A stretch of 36,630 nt of DNA from Candidatus Neomicrothrix sp. UBA7388 (lineage in GTDB: Bacteria; Actinomycetota; Acidimicrobiia; Acidimicrobiales; Poriferisodalaceae), in contig DKNM01000022.1 of NCBI GenBank assembly GCA_002470695.1, positions 2,203-38,832 of the forward strand, given 5' to 3'. The notes under the pieces were generated by a model that worked only from the letters and a program-made list of their open reading frames with translations, was not told the origin of the DNA and did not search any database. The position numbers and the translations under genes were made by a program. How positions within the stretch are numbered: position 1 is the first letter of the stretch; each line of letters starts with the position of its first letter. Below are positions 23,062 through 31,232 of the stretch, one piece after another.

Positions 23062-24060
23062 CTACATTCTCTCTAATATTTTTCTTAATAGGTTTTCAGG
23101 TATGCCTTCTACGACTTCTAGACCTTCGGGCCCGTCTAGGACGAAGGTGAAACCATTTTTTGCTTTCTTATCCCGACCAAATAATTTCACGATTCTGTCT
23201 GGGTTCGATCCAGCAGGTAGACCGCGGGGTAAACCATAGGCGTGCAGAACGCGGCGATGTTCCTCCAACGACGCGTCACTGATACGTCCCATCTCGTGAG
23301 CAAGCATGGCCGCGTATTCAATACCAATGGCGACAGCCTCGCCGTGACGGAGGTCAAAGCTCCCTTCAATTTCTAAAGCGTGCGCCAAAGTATGTCCGTA
23401 GTTCAGCAATGCCCTACCACCGCCTTCTCGTTCGTCAGACGCAACTACCTCTGCTTTAATTCGAACACATGCGGCTACCCGCTCGTCGAGAGGAAGAGAG
23501 TCCAGTTGCCCTCCGCCTAAAAAATGATACTTAGCAAGTTCACCCATACCGGAACGCATCTCTCGCTCCGGCAAAGACGCCAACAATTCTGTGTCACAGA
23601 TAACACCGCATGGCTGCCAAAAGGCGCCCACGAGGTTTTTCCCTTCCGAGAGATTGACCCCGGTCTTACCTCCAATTGCTGCGTCGATCTGGCCGAGGAG
23701 TGTAGTAGGGACGTGCAGCACCCTGATTCCGCGATGGTAAACGGCGGCAGCGAAGCCCGCTACGTCGGTAACCACACCGCCACCTATCCCCACAATAAGG
23801 TCACTTCGTGTGAGGCCTCCTTGCGCAAACGCGGAACAGAGGCTCTCAATCACCGACAGCTGCTTGGCCTCTTCACCGTTGGGCAAATAGTGCGTAGAGG
23901 TAGGCAAATGGATCTCGGTGGAGATTCCAATATTTTCTTGCGTAACGAACGCGACTCGCCGCACATCATCAGGCACTAGCGAGGACAGTTCACCGAGCGC
24001 AGCAGGGCCCACGAGAACTGGGTAACTACGTTCGCCAAGAGGTACCTCGATTTGAATCAC
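23062..24060 (-). CDS. aroB: 3-dehydroquinate synthase
   Basis: AroB cyclises DAHP to 3-dehydroquinate with NAD and zinc. The 332-residue protein has GIGGGVVTDVAGF and the VPTTLLGQIDAAIGGKTGVN segment, with zinc ligands Glu174 (GMGELAKY), His223 (NYGHTLAHALE) and His239 (LRHGEAV). It is about 30 residues shorter than E. coli AroB. The start is GTG; an in-frame TGA nine codons upstream excludes a longer form. No Shine-Dalgarno precedes it: a 7-pair hairpin occupies that place, and a TACTCT hexamer ends 7 bases before the start. It has no N-terminal AroK fusion, although aroK normally lies just before it in Actinobacteria. Confidence 0.94.
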   Translation of the reverse strand: MIQIEVPLGERSYPVLVGPAALGELSSLVPDDVRRVAFVTQENIGISTEIHLPTSTHYLPNGEEAKQLSVIESLCSAFAQGGLTRSDLIVGIGGGVVTDVAGFAAAVYHRGIRVLHVPTTLLGQIDAAIGGKTGVNLSEGKNLVGAFWQPCGVICDTELLASLPEREMRSGMGELAKYHFLGGGQLDSLPLDERVAACVRIKAEVVASDEREGGGRALLNYGHTLAHALEIEGSFDLRHGEAVAIGIEYAAMLAHEMGRISDASLEEHRRVLHAYGLPRGLPAGSNPDRIVKLFGRDKKAKNGFTFVLDGPEGLEVVEGIPENLLRKILERM

Positions 24061-24065
24061 ATAAG

Positions 24066-24083
24066 GAAGAGTATCGACTCTTC
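24066..24083 (-). repeat. Inverted repeat directly upstream of aroB
   Basis: The - strand reads GAAGAGT, CGAT, ACTCTTC: a perfect 7-pair stem with a 4-base loop, ending 5 bases before the aroB GTG. It covers the place of a ribosome binding site and overlaps a TACTCT hexamer (24068-24073). It could act as an operator, limit translation or be a chance dyad; no long T-run follows, so it is not a good terminator. Confidence 0.5.
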
Positions 24084-24085
24084 AG

Positions 24086-24119
24086 GGTCACGCAGACGCA
24101 AATATTGCGCTACGTGACC
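24086..24119. repeat. Nested palindrome in the aroE-aroB spacer
   Basis: Outer arms GGTCACG (24086-24092) and CGTGACC (24113-24119) are perfectly complementary, and inside them CGCAA (24097-24101) and TTGCG (24105-24109) form a second inverted pair on nearly the same centre. The near-symmetric double dyad with an AT centre looks like an operator for a dimeric regulator or a strong stem-loop. It occupies the spacer where aroC and aroK lie in related genomes. Confidence 0.5.
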
Positions 24120-24175
24120 GACTCTGGGACACCCGACGTCCAGCGGCGCAGCCAGACCGAGATTTGTTGGTGCTT

Positions 24176-25015
24176 TTATTCCAAGTTGAGACCAACCGCC
24201 TCCGCCATCGACTTAATTGGGGGCTCGAGGCCGGTCCAAAGTCGAAATTGCTCACCCGCTTGGTGAAGCAACATGCCGAGCCCGTTCATATTCGGAAGCC
24301 CTCTATCCTCAGCTGCACGTAAAAGCGCTGTTTGCTTGGGGCTGTAAATGAGGTCCGCTATCACATGATTGTCAGCAAGGTGATCTAAATCCATCGGGAG
24401 CGGATCGTCGTCATTCATGCCCAAAGATGTTGCGTTTACGATGAGATCGGCGTGCCCAATATCGTCAGCCCCCGCAACCGAGCTTTGCGACCCAGCGATT
24501 TCTACTAGCTCGCGGGCGGGTTTAGGGCTGCGGTTAACAACTCCCACATGAGCGCCATTGTCTACCAACGCTAAAGCAACCGCACGAGCCGCTCCGCCGG
24601 CCCCCAAGATGATGACTCGGAGATCATTGGGGTCAAGGGACATTTCCGAGCGCAGCGCTTGCACAAATCCCAGCCCATCGGTGTTTTCTCCGATTAGCTG
24701 GTCTCCCTCGCGACGGACGCAGTTGACTACCCCAAGGCGCGAGGCGCTCGTAGATAGTTGATCTACGGCAGATGCCGCTTCGGCTTTGTGCGGCATGGTT
24801 ACCGACAACCCTTCGAACCCCTGTTGCCTCATTTGAGAAACGGCCATCCCGCCCTGCCCCTTGGGCACTTGACATGCGACGTACATCCAATCCAAACCCA
24901 GAGCAGTGAACGCGGCGTTATGTAATTTGGGACTCATTGAGTGGGTAATAGGGTCGCCGATCACTGCCGCCAATCGCGTCGATTCTGTCGGCACAGATTC
25001 GGGACGTCTCAACAC
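24176..25015 (-). CDS. aroE: Shikimate dehydrogenase
   Basis: AroE reduces 3-dehydroshikimate to shikimate with NADPH. It has the substrate segment IGDPITHSMSPKLHNAAF, catalytic Lys77 in SVTMPHKAEA, Asp113 in ENTDG, the Rossmann loop LGAGGAARAV and the NATSLGM segment. Start: the longest frame begins at a GTG (25033) overlapping mltG by 25 bases, but an AGGAG lies 8 bases before a later GTG at 25015, which just overlaps the mltG stop; I choose 25015 (279 residues). Next in transcription order, aroC and aroK would be expected but are missing, and 115 bases of spacer lead to aroB. Confidence 0.93.
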   Translation of the reverse strand: MLRRPESVPTESTRLAAVIGDPITHSMSPKLHNAAFTALGLDWMYVACQVPKGQGGMAVSQMRQQGFEGLSVTMPHKAEAASAVDQLSTSASRLGVVNCVRREGDQLIGENTDGLGFVQALRSEMSLDPNDLRVIILGAGGAARAVALALVDNGAHVGVVNRSPKPARELVEIAGSQSSVAGADDIGHADLIVNATSLGMNDDDPLPMDLDHLADNHVIADLIYSPKQTALLRAAEDRGLPNMNGLGMLLHQAGEQFRLWTGLEPPIKSMAEAVGLNLE

Positions 25016-26181
25016 AGGCCACGCTCCTGACACTTAGCTTTGTCTCTTTGGAATTCCTCATCGCTAACTGAGAAATTGTGTCGACCCTCCGAGTCAGCGA
25101 GAACGTAATACATCCATTGACCAGAAATTGGGGCCATTGCTGCCTCTAAGGACGCCATTCCCGGAGATCCTATTGGAGTAGGGGGAAGCCCCTTCGAAAG
25201 CCTGGTGTTGTAGGGCGAGTCTATTTGAAGGTCAGCAACAGTTATGTTGCTGTCTCCTGTCAGATAGATCGTTGTTGCATCGATTCCTAGGTACCAATCT
25301 GCCGCTAACCGATTGTGTATAACTCGCGAAATCTTCGCCCGCTCACTTTCCAAACGGGCTTCGCGTTCGATCAAGCTGGCGAGAACCACCGTCTCGTATG
25401 GTGTTAAACCAACGGTTTGCGGCGAAGCTGCGTAACCAAGGGTCGTGAGAATTTGATCAAACCTATTAATCATCTGAGTCAATAAGTCTTCCGGAGTTGA
25501 GTCAGGGCCCAAGAAGTATGTGTCTGGAAAGAGAAGTCCTTCATAAGGTTCCAGAGCACCGGGGGGCATAGCAGAAGGTGACGGCGCATAATTGGATACG
25601 ACATGCTGTATTCGCATTTCGTTTTCGAAGTCAGACCCACTGAATGGCATTTCTGGCGTTTCGTCGATTTGTTGCAAAATCTGGCGTACCGTAAGACCTT
25701 CGGGGATTGTTATCCGAATGCGCACTAATTCTTCTATGAAGCTAGGTCCCTCTTCTAAAATTCTGAGCGCGTCCCAAACGGCTGAATTTGTGCGGAAGGT
25801 ATAGTCTCCAGCTTGAAACAGAGGTGCGCCTTTGAGGCGCACATACCATTCATAAGCTCTTGCATCAGGAATCACACCGCTTTCTTCAAGGATCTGCGAT
25901 ATGCCACCTGTGCTAACTCCTGGCGGCAAAGTGATGTTGATTGCAGAACCTGGCTCGCCTGGCGGGTCAATCTTCTCTCTACCCCATTGGACAGCTTGCA
26001 TCGTTGCCCAGGCCGCGATGAGTAGCAAAAGCAGAAGGAAGAGCAGCGAAAGGCTGGTCCCCTGACCCTTGCGAATAAATATTGTCTCGTAGTCCACGCC
26101 CTCGCGCTTAGCGGGCTTTGATCGTTCGGGCCGATGACCACGCGGAGGGGGTGGGCGATAGCCCCTAAAATTGGGCTTCAT
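25009..26181 (-). CDS. mltG: Endolytic murein transglycosylase MltG (YceG-like)
   Basis: MltG cuts nascent peptidoglycan strands at the membrane and sets glycan length. The 390-residue protein has a Pro/Arg-rich cytoplasmic tail (1-40, including PPPP), one membrane helix (about 43-62, LSLLFLLLLLLIAAW), then an extracellular LysM-like segment and the YceG catalytic domain with Glu272 in LASLIEREA, the counterpart of the E. coli catalytic Glu218, and IDATTIYLTG and YNTRLSKGLPPTPIGSPG segments. It overlaps ruvX by four bases (ATGA). The alaS-ruvX-mltG-aroE order is conserved in Actinobacteria. Confidence 0.95.
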   Translation of the reverse strand: MKPNFRGYRPPPPRGHRPERSKPAKREGVDYETIFIRKGQGTSLSLLFLLLLLLIAAWATMQAVQWGREKIDPPGEPGSAINITLPPGVSTGGISQILEESGVIPDARAYEWYVRLKGAPLFQAGDYTFRTNSAVWDALRILEEGPSFIEELVRIRITIPEGLTVRQILQQIDETPEMPFSGSDFENEMRIQHVVSNYAPSPSAMPPGALEPYEGLLFPDTYFLGPDSTPEDLLTQMINRFDQILTTLGYAASPQTVGLTPYETVVLASLIEREARLESERAKISRVIHNRLAADWYLGIDATTIYLTGDSNITVADLQIDSPYNTRLSKGLPPTPIGSPGMASLEAAMAPISGQWMYYVLADSEGRHNFSVSDEEFQRDKAKCQERGLC

Positions 26182-26588
26182 TGACCATCAATCCACGCTT
26201 GAAGCAGGATTGCGGCAGCCACCTTGTCGATTATTTGACGTCGCTGCTGGGTGTCGAGCCCTTGCTCTTTTAGAATTCGTTCCGCTTCGACCGTCGTCAG
26301 TCGCTCGTCTTGCAGCTGCACGGGCACCTGCGTCGCCTCGGCAATTAACCCAGCTTCAATTCTTGCACTTTTAGCCGCCGGTCCTTCCGTGCCGTCCAAC
26401 GAGAGAGGAAGTCCAATTACGACCAGTTCCGCTTCCACCTCTTCGACGATAGCTCTGATTTTCGCGTGGTCGTGTTCACGACTTCCCGACCGTATGAGAA
26501 CTTCGTAGGGAGTTGCCAAGGTTGCGTCACTGTCAGAGATTGCTACGCCAATGCGCTTTTCTCCCAGATCGACCCCAACAGCTCTCAT
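26178..26588 (-). CDS. ruvX: RuvX/YqgF-type RNase H-fold nuclease
   Basis: YqgF proteins have an RNase H fold; the E. coli member acts in 16S rRNA 5' end maturation, and a Holliday junction resolvase role has been proposed. The 136-residue protein has VGVDLGEKRIGVA (Asp7), VVIGLPLSLDG, QDERLTTVEAE (Glu95) and the final acidic DKVAAAILLQ (Asp121), so the active-site residues are complete. It lies 8 bases after alaS and overlaps mltG by four bases. Confidence 0.94.
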   Translation of the reverse strand: MRAVGVDLGEKRIGVAISDSDATLATPYEVLIRSGSREHDHAKIRAIVEEVEAELVVIGLPLSLDGTEGPAAKSARIEAGLIAEATQVPVQLQDERLTTVEAERILKEQGLDTQQRRQIIDKVAAAILLQAWIDGQ

Positions 26589-26596
26589 AGGAGCAG

Positions 26597-29185
26597 TCAG
26601 CTTTTTCCGATGCCTGCTGCACGTCTAGCACTTGAGAGGGCTTCATCTATACCGTCAACATTTTTTCCTCCAGCCACAATCAATGGTGGGTTTCCTTTCT
26701 TGCCGAAACCACCTTGAATGAGCTGTGCTGCCTCATCGATGAGGTCAGCGGCAAGTAATTCGCCATCGGGTTCTACGGCAGCAACGAGTGCTACTCCGCC
26801 GCCTTCCGGTGCTCCAGCAAGCACAACCGCTTTCACGTTAGGTCGGTCCCGTATCGCAGCGGCCAAATCGCGAAGATCATCGCGCTCAAGGTCATCTATA
26901 CGCTCTACCACGATGCCGTTATCGGCAGAGTCTGCAATTTCACTGGCCCGAGCTCCTGCACTGACTTGCCTGAGCCCTTTGATTTGAGCGCGCAACTCCT
27001 TAATCTCTCCGAGCCTGCGTTGTAGTGCCTCCACTATTTCATCGCTCGAAGCATTGAGTAGCGACCCTATGTCAGTAATAAGAACTTCACGCTGTTGCAG
27101 TCGCTCAACGGTCGCAAACCCTGTGATGGCTTCCACTCGTCGAATATTTGATCCGATACTGCTCTCGGAAACGATCTTCAGGTGTCCAATGTCCCCTAAC
27201 GCTGCTACGTGCGTTCCGCCGCATAACTCTAAGGAATGCTTTCCTGCCTCTAGGACGCGAACGGTATCGCCATACTTATCGCCAAAGAAAGCTATCGCCC
27301 CTGCTTTCTCCGCAAGCTCCATCGTGGTCTCATAGTGATTGCAGCTTTCGTTAGTGAGTAATTCTCTATTAACAAGATCTTCAATCTCAACGAGTTGCTC
27401 CGGAGTTACCGCTTCAAAATGATTGAAATCAAATCTCAAGCGGTCTGCCTCTACCAGCGAACCTGCCTGCTTAACGTGGTCGCCTAGGACTTCTCGAAGA
27501 GCCCAGTGGAGAATGTGGGTTCCTGTGTGATTCCGTTTAATTGCTGAACGGCGAGTTTCGTCGATCTGAGCAAACACATGGTCACCTTCGGCGAACGATC
27601 CGCTAATAATTCTGCCAACGTGACGGTGGAGTCCGGGCAAAGCGAAAGAACAATCTTCAATTTCGATTAGGCCGCCGTCGCTGTTGATATTTCCCGTGTC
27701 ACCTACCTGACCGCCACTCTCTGCGTAGAACGGAGTTTTATCTAAAAAGACTTCAACGCGGCTCTCGTCGAGTTCAATTACCGCAAGTACTTGGGCATCA
27801 TCGACACGGCCGTGGTCACGATCGAAGTGGGTCGTTCCAAATTTTTCGAGAATCTCTCTGTAGGTATCGTTAGCAACCGTGGGACCGTCGGAGCGCGCAG
27901 CTCTCGCTCTCGTACGTTGCTCCTCCATTGACTTTTCGAATCCGTCAACGTCTAGGGTCAAGTTTCGTTCGCTAAGAATTTCTTCTGTCACTTCAACTGG
28001 GAAGCCAAAGGTGTCATGAAGTTGAAACGCTACGTCGCCGGGTAAAGCTTCACCATTGCGCAGATCAGCGACCGCTTCGTCCAATATTTGTGAACCGGTT
28101 GCCAAAGTTCTCCTGAACTGCTCTTCTTCGCGACCAACTACCTCCTTAACCAATTCCAGGTTTTTGGGCAAGTCCGAATAGTGACCGCCCATCACTTCGG
28201 AGACAACTTCGACCAGATGTGGCGTAACGACATCTTCAACCCCTAAAGACCAAGCGTGCCGCACCGCCCGACGAATAATGCGTCGGAGGACGTAGCCGCG
28301 ATCCTCGTTAGAAGGGAAAACGCCGTCGCTAATCAACAGAGCTGTAGCGCGCGAATGGTCTGCAAGAATTCTCATCGAAACATCGACAGCGGGATCTTCG
28401 CCGTATTTGCGGTCCGTGATTCGCTCCGCCTCAGACAGTAGCGGCGAGAAAAGATCTATGTCCCAAGCTGAGGGAACACCTTGCAGCACTGCGAGGAGGC
28501 GTTCAAGGCCAGCTCCTGTGTCGATACCAGTCTGTGGTAGAGGGTTCAGGTCTCCGGAGCCATCGTTGGAGAACTGCATAAAGACTAAGTTCCAGACTTC
28601 AATGAACCGGTCTTCTGATCCTTCCGCAGGCCCTCCATCTTCACCAAACTCAGGACCCAGATCGTAGAATATTTCGCTGCAAGGCCCACACGGCCCCGTG
28701 TCTCCGGCGGCCCACCAATTGTCTTTATCAAGCCGCTGCACTCGTTCCTGTGGAATTCCTACTGACGAGGTCCAAATCTCCTCTGCTTCATCGTCACTAA
28801 CGTGAACAGTGACCCAAAGACGACTGGCGTCAAGTTTGAGAACCTCAGTTACGAACTCCCAAGCCCAAGGAATAGCTTCCTTCTTGAAATAGTCACCAAA
28901 ACTAAAATTCCCCATCATCTCGAAGAATGTGAAATGGCGATTAGTTCGACCTATGTCATCAAGGTCGTTGTGCTTACCTCCAGCTCGGACACACTTTTGG
29001 ATTGTGCACATGCGGGTTGCGGGCGGCTGTTCCTCACCTAGGAAGTAAGGCATGAACGGCACCATGCCTGCGACCGTAAACAACAACGATGGTTCGTGGG
29101 GAATAAGGCTCGCCGAGTTACGCACTTGGTGGCCTCGCTCACTCCAGAATGTTGAGAAAGCTTCTCGCAACTCGTCTGCTTGCAT
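26597..29185 (-). CDS. alaS: Alanyl-tRNA synthetase
   Basis: AlaS charges tRNA-Ala and edits mischarged Ser/Gly. The 862-residue protein is full length: class II catalytic domain (starting LREAFSTFWSERGHQVRNSASLIP, with TRMCTIQKCVRAGGKHNDLDDIG), tRNA recognition region, editing domain with the zinc-binding HTGTH (about residue 553) and CGGTH (about 654), and the C-terminal DHHA1 domain. The ATG has no Shine-Dalgarno; TACTAT ends 7 bases before it, the best leaderless promoter pattern in the window, so alaS may start its own transcript after the membrane-protein pair. Confidence 0.96.
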   Translation of the reverse strand: MQADELREAFSTFWSERGHQVRNSASLIPHEPSLLFTVAGMVPFMPYFLGEEQPPATRMCTIQKCVRAGGKHNDLDDIGRTNRHFTFFEMMGNFSFGDYFKKEAIPWAWEFVTEVLKLDASRLWVTVHVSDDEAEEIWTSSVGIPQERVQRLDKDNWWAAGDTGPCGPCSEIFYDLGPEFGEDGGPAEGSEDRFIEVWNLVFMQFSNDGSGDLNPLPQTGIDTGAGLERLLAVLQGVPSAWDIDLFSPLLSEAERITDRKYGEDPAVDVSMRILADHSRATALLISDGVFPSNEDRGYVLRRIIRRAVRHAWSLGVEDVVTPHLVEVVSEVMGGHYSDLPKNLELVKEVVGREEEQFRRTLATGSQILDEAVADLRNGEALPGDVAFQLHDTFGFPVEVTEEILSERNLTLDVDGFEKSMEEQRTRARAARSDGPTVANDTYREILEKFGTTHFDRDHGRVDDAQVLAVIELDESRVEVFLDKTPFYAESGGQVGDTGNINSDGGLIEIEDCSFALPGLHRHVGRIISGSFAEGDHVFAQIDETRRSAIKRNHTGTHILHWALREVLGDHVKQAGSLVEADRLRFDFNHFEAVTPEQLVEIEDLVNRELLTNESCNHYETTMELAEKAGAIAFFGDKYGDTVRVLEAGKHSLELCGGTHVAALGDIGHLKIVSESSIGSNIRRVEAITGFATVERLQQREVLITDIGSLLNASSDEIVEALQRRLGEIKELRAQIKGLRQVSAGARASEIADSADNGIVVERIDDLERDDLRDLAAAIRDRPNVKAVVLAGAPEGGGVALVAAVEPDGELLAADLIDEAAQLIQGGFGKKGNPPLIVAGGKNVDGIDEALSSARRAAGIGKS

Positions 29186-29192
29186 AGATCAG

Positions 29193-29198
29193 ATAGTA
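29193..29198 (-). promoter_or_regulatory. Candidate -10 box for a leaderless alaS transcript
   Basis: TACTAT matches four of six bases of TATAAT and the TANNNT form, ending 7 bases before the alaS ATG, so the mRNA would begin at the start codon. No Shine-Dalgarno is present in the 43-base spacer. No clear -35 was found. Inference. Confidence 0.4.
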
Positions 29199-29228
29199 TC
29201 TAGGCGGCGGTGAAGGCACTCAGTGCTT

Positions 29229-29507
29229 TTAGGAACGATCGTAAACCTTCATGTGCTCTTTTCTGAGTTCCGTCTCGGTGTCACGCATCTGTCGTCGCCC
29301 ATCGGACCACGCGCTACGGATATCACGGGTTACTCTGCGAGCTGCTCCGGCTACCGTCGCAGTGCCTCGAATTGGGGCATACCTCTCGTAAAGGTAACGG
29401 AATTGCCTCCGAACCCACAGCGAGCCTCCCGCTCCAAAGATTCCACCGAGCAGCAACCATCTAAGTCTCTTAAACACCCTTACAGCCTGCCATGATCTTG
29501 ACTCCAA
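29229..29507 (-). CDS. Small membrane protein of unknown function between DUF948 gene and alaS
   Basis: This protein of up to 92 residues has one hydrophobic segment (about 17-32, LRWLLLGGIFGAGGSLWV), then a strongly basic and later mixed-charge tail (VRRQFRYLYERYAPIRG, VTRDIRSAWSDGRRQMRDTETELRKEH), as expected for a single-pass protein with a cytoplasmic C-terminal helix. Actinobacteria commonly have a small unknown protein (DUF6167-like) at this place, between the DUF948 gene and alaS; I infer that relation from position and shape only. The start is uncertain: TTG at 29507 or GTG at 29477, the latter after a GTAAGG. Confidence 0.7.
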   Translation of the reverse strand: MESRSWQAVRVFKRLRWLLLGGIFGAGGSLWVRRQFRYLYERYAPIRGTATVAGAARRVTRDIRSAWSDGRRQMRDTETELRKEHMKVYDRS

Positions 29508-29529
29508 TGGAGCAAGTCGACTCCGTATT

Positions 29530-29883
29530 TTATTCCGATCTGATTCGCTTGAATGCAGAACTAACGCCAGCCAGCATTGCTTTTATCTTTATCCGCGGCA
29601 ACGAACCAACTTCAAGAGCCTTTCGGGAGACGCTCTGAACGTTGCGTGATAGGGCCTCTGCTGATCTTACAAGGCCTTTCAGTCGCTCTAGTTCTATATC
29701 GGCGTTGTCAAGCGTGACGCGAAGGTCGTCAACGGTCGGAAGGGCGTGTTCAGCTAGGCGATCCGCAGCTGACCTCAGGTCTCTCAGTACTCCAATTAGT
29801 TGCAGCAGAAGGAAAAGCAGAATCGCCATCGTTACGATTACGCAAACAGTAACTACAACGGCTACGAGTTCCCAAACAGTCAT
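29530..29883 (-). CDS. DUF948-like membrane protein
   Basis: The 117-residue protein has an N-terminal membrane helix (about 5-28, LVAVVVTVCVIVTMAILLFLLLQLI) followed by a long amphipathic region (LRDLRSAADRLAEHALPTVDDLRVTLDNADIELERL, then a LVRSAEALSRNVQSVS helix) that is probably a coiled coil. This is the DUF948 layout, and the place between rarA and alaS is the usual one in Actinobacteria. Function is unknown. It overlaps rarA by four bases (ATGA), so the two are coupled. Confidence 0.82.
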   Translation of the reverse strand: MTVWELVAVVVTVCVIVTMAILLFLLLQLIGVLRDLRSAADRLAEHALPTVDDLRVTLDNADIELERLKGLVRSAEALSRNVQSVSRKALEVGSLPRIKIKAMLAGVSSAFKRIRSE

Positions 29884-31196
29884 GCTTGTTGACCTCCCGG
29901 GTGCCCAGGTTTGTCGGCGACAGCGGCAGATTTCAGCTGGCCCTCCATACCAAGGCTGTCACTTTCCTGAGGCACGTAATAGCGCGTGCCGAGCAGTTCG
30001 TCAGGTAGGTATTGCTGGTCCACCAACCCCTCTGGGTAGTCGTGCGGATAGGCGTAGCCCGAACCATGCCCTAGCGATTGCGCACCCTTAAAATGGCGGT
30101 CCCTTAGGTGAATAGGCACTCGCCTACCTTTTCCATTTCGGGCATCCTTTAGTGCATCAGAGATGGCCGTCAACGTGGAGTTCGATTTCGGGGCACGGGA
30201 CAGGTGAATAACGGCTTGAGCAAGGTTAAGTTGGGCTTCGGGCAGTCCAACAAACTCGACGGCTCTTGCTGCTGCGTCGGCTATCAGCAAAGAAGTGGGA
30301 TCAGCCATACCAATATCTTCCGATGCCAATATGACTAATCGCCTTGCTATGAATCGCGCATCCTCGCCTGCTTCGAGCATCCTCGCTAACCAGTAGATAC
30401 CTGCATCAGCGTCGGAGCCTCTGACACTTTTGATAAACGCTGAAATAACGTCGTAGTGTTCGTCTTCGCCGTACCTATGGGCTCGAGCATCGAGAGCATG
30501 CTCAGCATGTTGAATCTCGACAGATGAGCCATCACCTCCCGATAGAACTATTGCAACTTCCAAGGCAGTTAGTGCACGCCGGGCGTCACCGTCTGCCCGA
30601 TTAGCAAGGTGCTCAAGAGCTTCGCTTGTAATCGTTGCTCCTTCATGCCGAGCACCAACTTCTAAAAGGTTTTGAATCGACGAATCGCTTAGCTCCTCTA
30701 AACGGAAAAGGTTGGAGCGTGAGAGGAGAGGAGCATTTACTTCAAAGTAAGGATTTTCAGTCGTAGCTCCGACTAGTACTAGCAATCCATCCTCCACCGA
30801 CGGCAAAAGAGCATCTTGCTGCGCCTTGTTGAATCGATGCACTTCGTCCAAAAATAATATGGTTCCGACATTTCTTTCCCCGAGGCGACGACGAGCATTG
30901 TCAATAATCGACCGAACGTCTTTCACAGTGGCGGAAACGGCGGAGAGGGTTTCAAATTCCTTTTCCGTGTGATTAGCGATTACCCGCGCAAGGGTCGTTT
31001 TGCCACACCCTGGAGGGCCCCAAAGAATGATGGAGGTGAGACGGTCTGCTTCAATCAACGTACGCAGAGGCGCTCCAGGACCGAGAAGCTTCTCTTGACC
31101 AACAAGATCATCTAGTTTCCTTGGCCGGAGCCGCGCAGCCAACGGCGCTTTACGAAGCAGTGCCTCATCTGCTGCGGATTCGAAAAGATCACTCAC
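29880..31196 (-). CDS. rarA: Replication-associated recombination protein A (AAA+ ATPase, MgsA/Mgs1 family)
   Basis: RarA acts at stalled replication forks and interacts with SSB. The 438-residue protein has Walker A GPPGCGKT (60-67), Walker B FLDEVHRF (Asp117, Glu118), sensor 1 VGATTENPYFEV, and a C-terminal MgsA tetramerisation domain (HYDVISAFIKSVRGSDADAGIYWLARMLEAGED, GSGYAYPHDYP). These last segments separate it from RuvB and from the clamp loader. The start is GTG with a weak ribosome binding site. It lies 36 bases after aspS. Confidence 0.95.
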   Translation of the reverse strand: MSDLFESAADEALLRKAPLAARLRPRKLDDLVGQEKLLGPGAPLRTLIEADRLTSIILWGPPGCGKTTLARVIANHTEKEFETLSAVSATVKDVRSIIDNARRRLGERNVGTILFLDEVHRFNKAQQDALLPSVEDGLLVLVGATTENPYFEVNAPLLSRSNLFRLEELSDSSIQNLLEVGARHEGATITSEALEHLANRADGDARRALTALEVAIVLSGGDGSSVEIQHAEHALDARAHRYGEDEHYDVISAFIKSVRGSDADAGIYWLARMLEAGEDARFIARRLVILASEDIGMADPTSLLIADAAARAVEFVGLPEAQLNLAQAVIHLSRAPKSNSTLTAISDALKDARNGKGRRVPIHLRDRHFKGAQSLGHGSGYAYPHDYPEGLVDQQYLPDELLGTRYYVPQESDSLGMEGQLKSAAVADKPGHPGGQQA

Positions 31197-31232
31197 CGCA
31201 TCGAAACTAGTTCGCCGCAGAGGAAAGCGGTG

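Noticed and set aside
24086..24119. LexA-type SOS box in the aroE-aroB palindrome
   Set aside because: The arms are GGTCACG/CGTGACC with CGCAA/TTGCG inside, not the GAAC-N4-GTTC form known for LexA in Actinobacteria.
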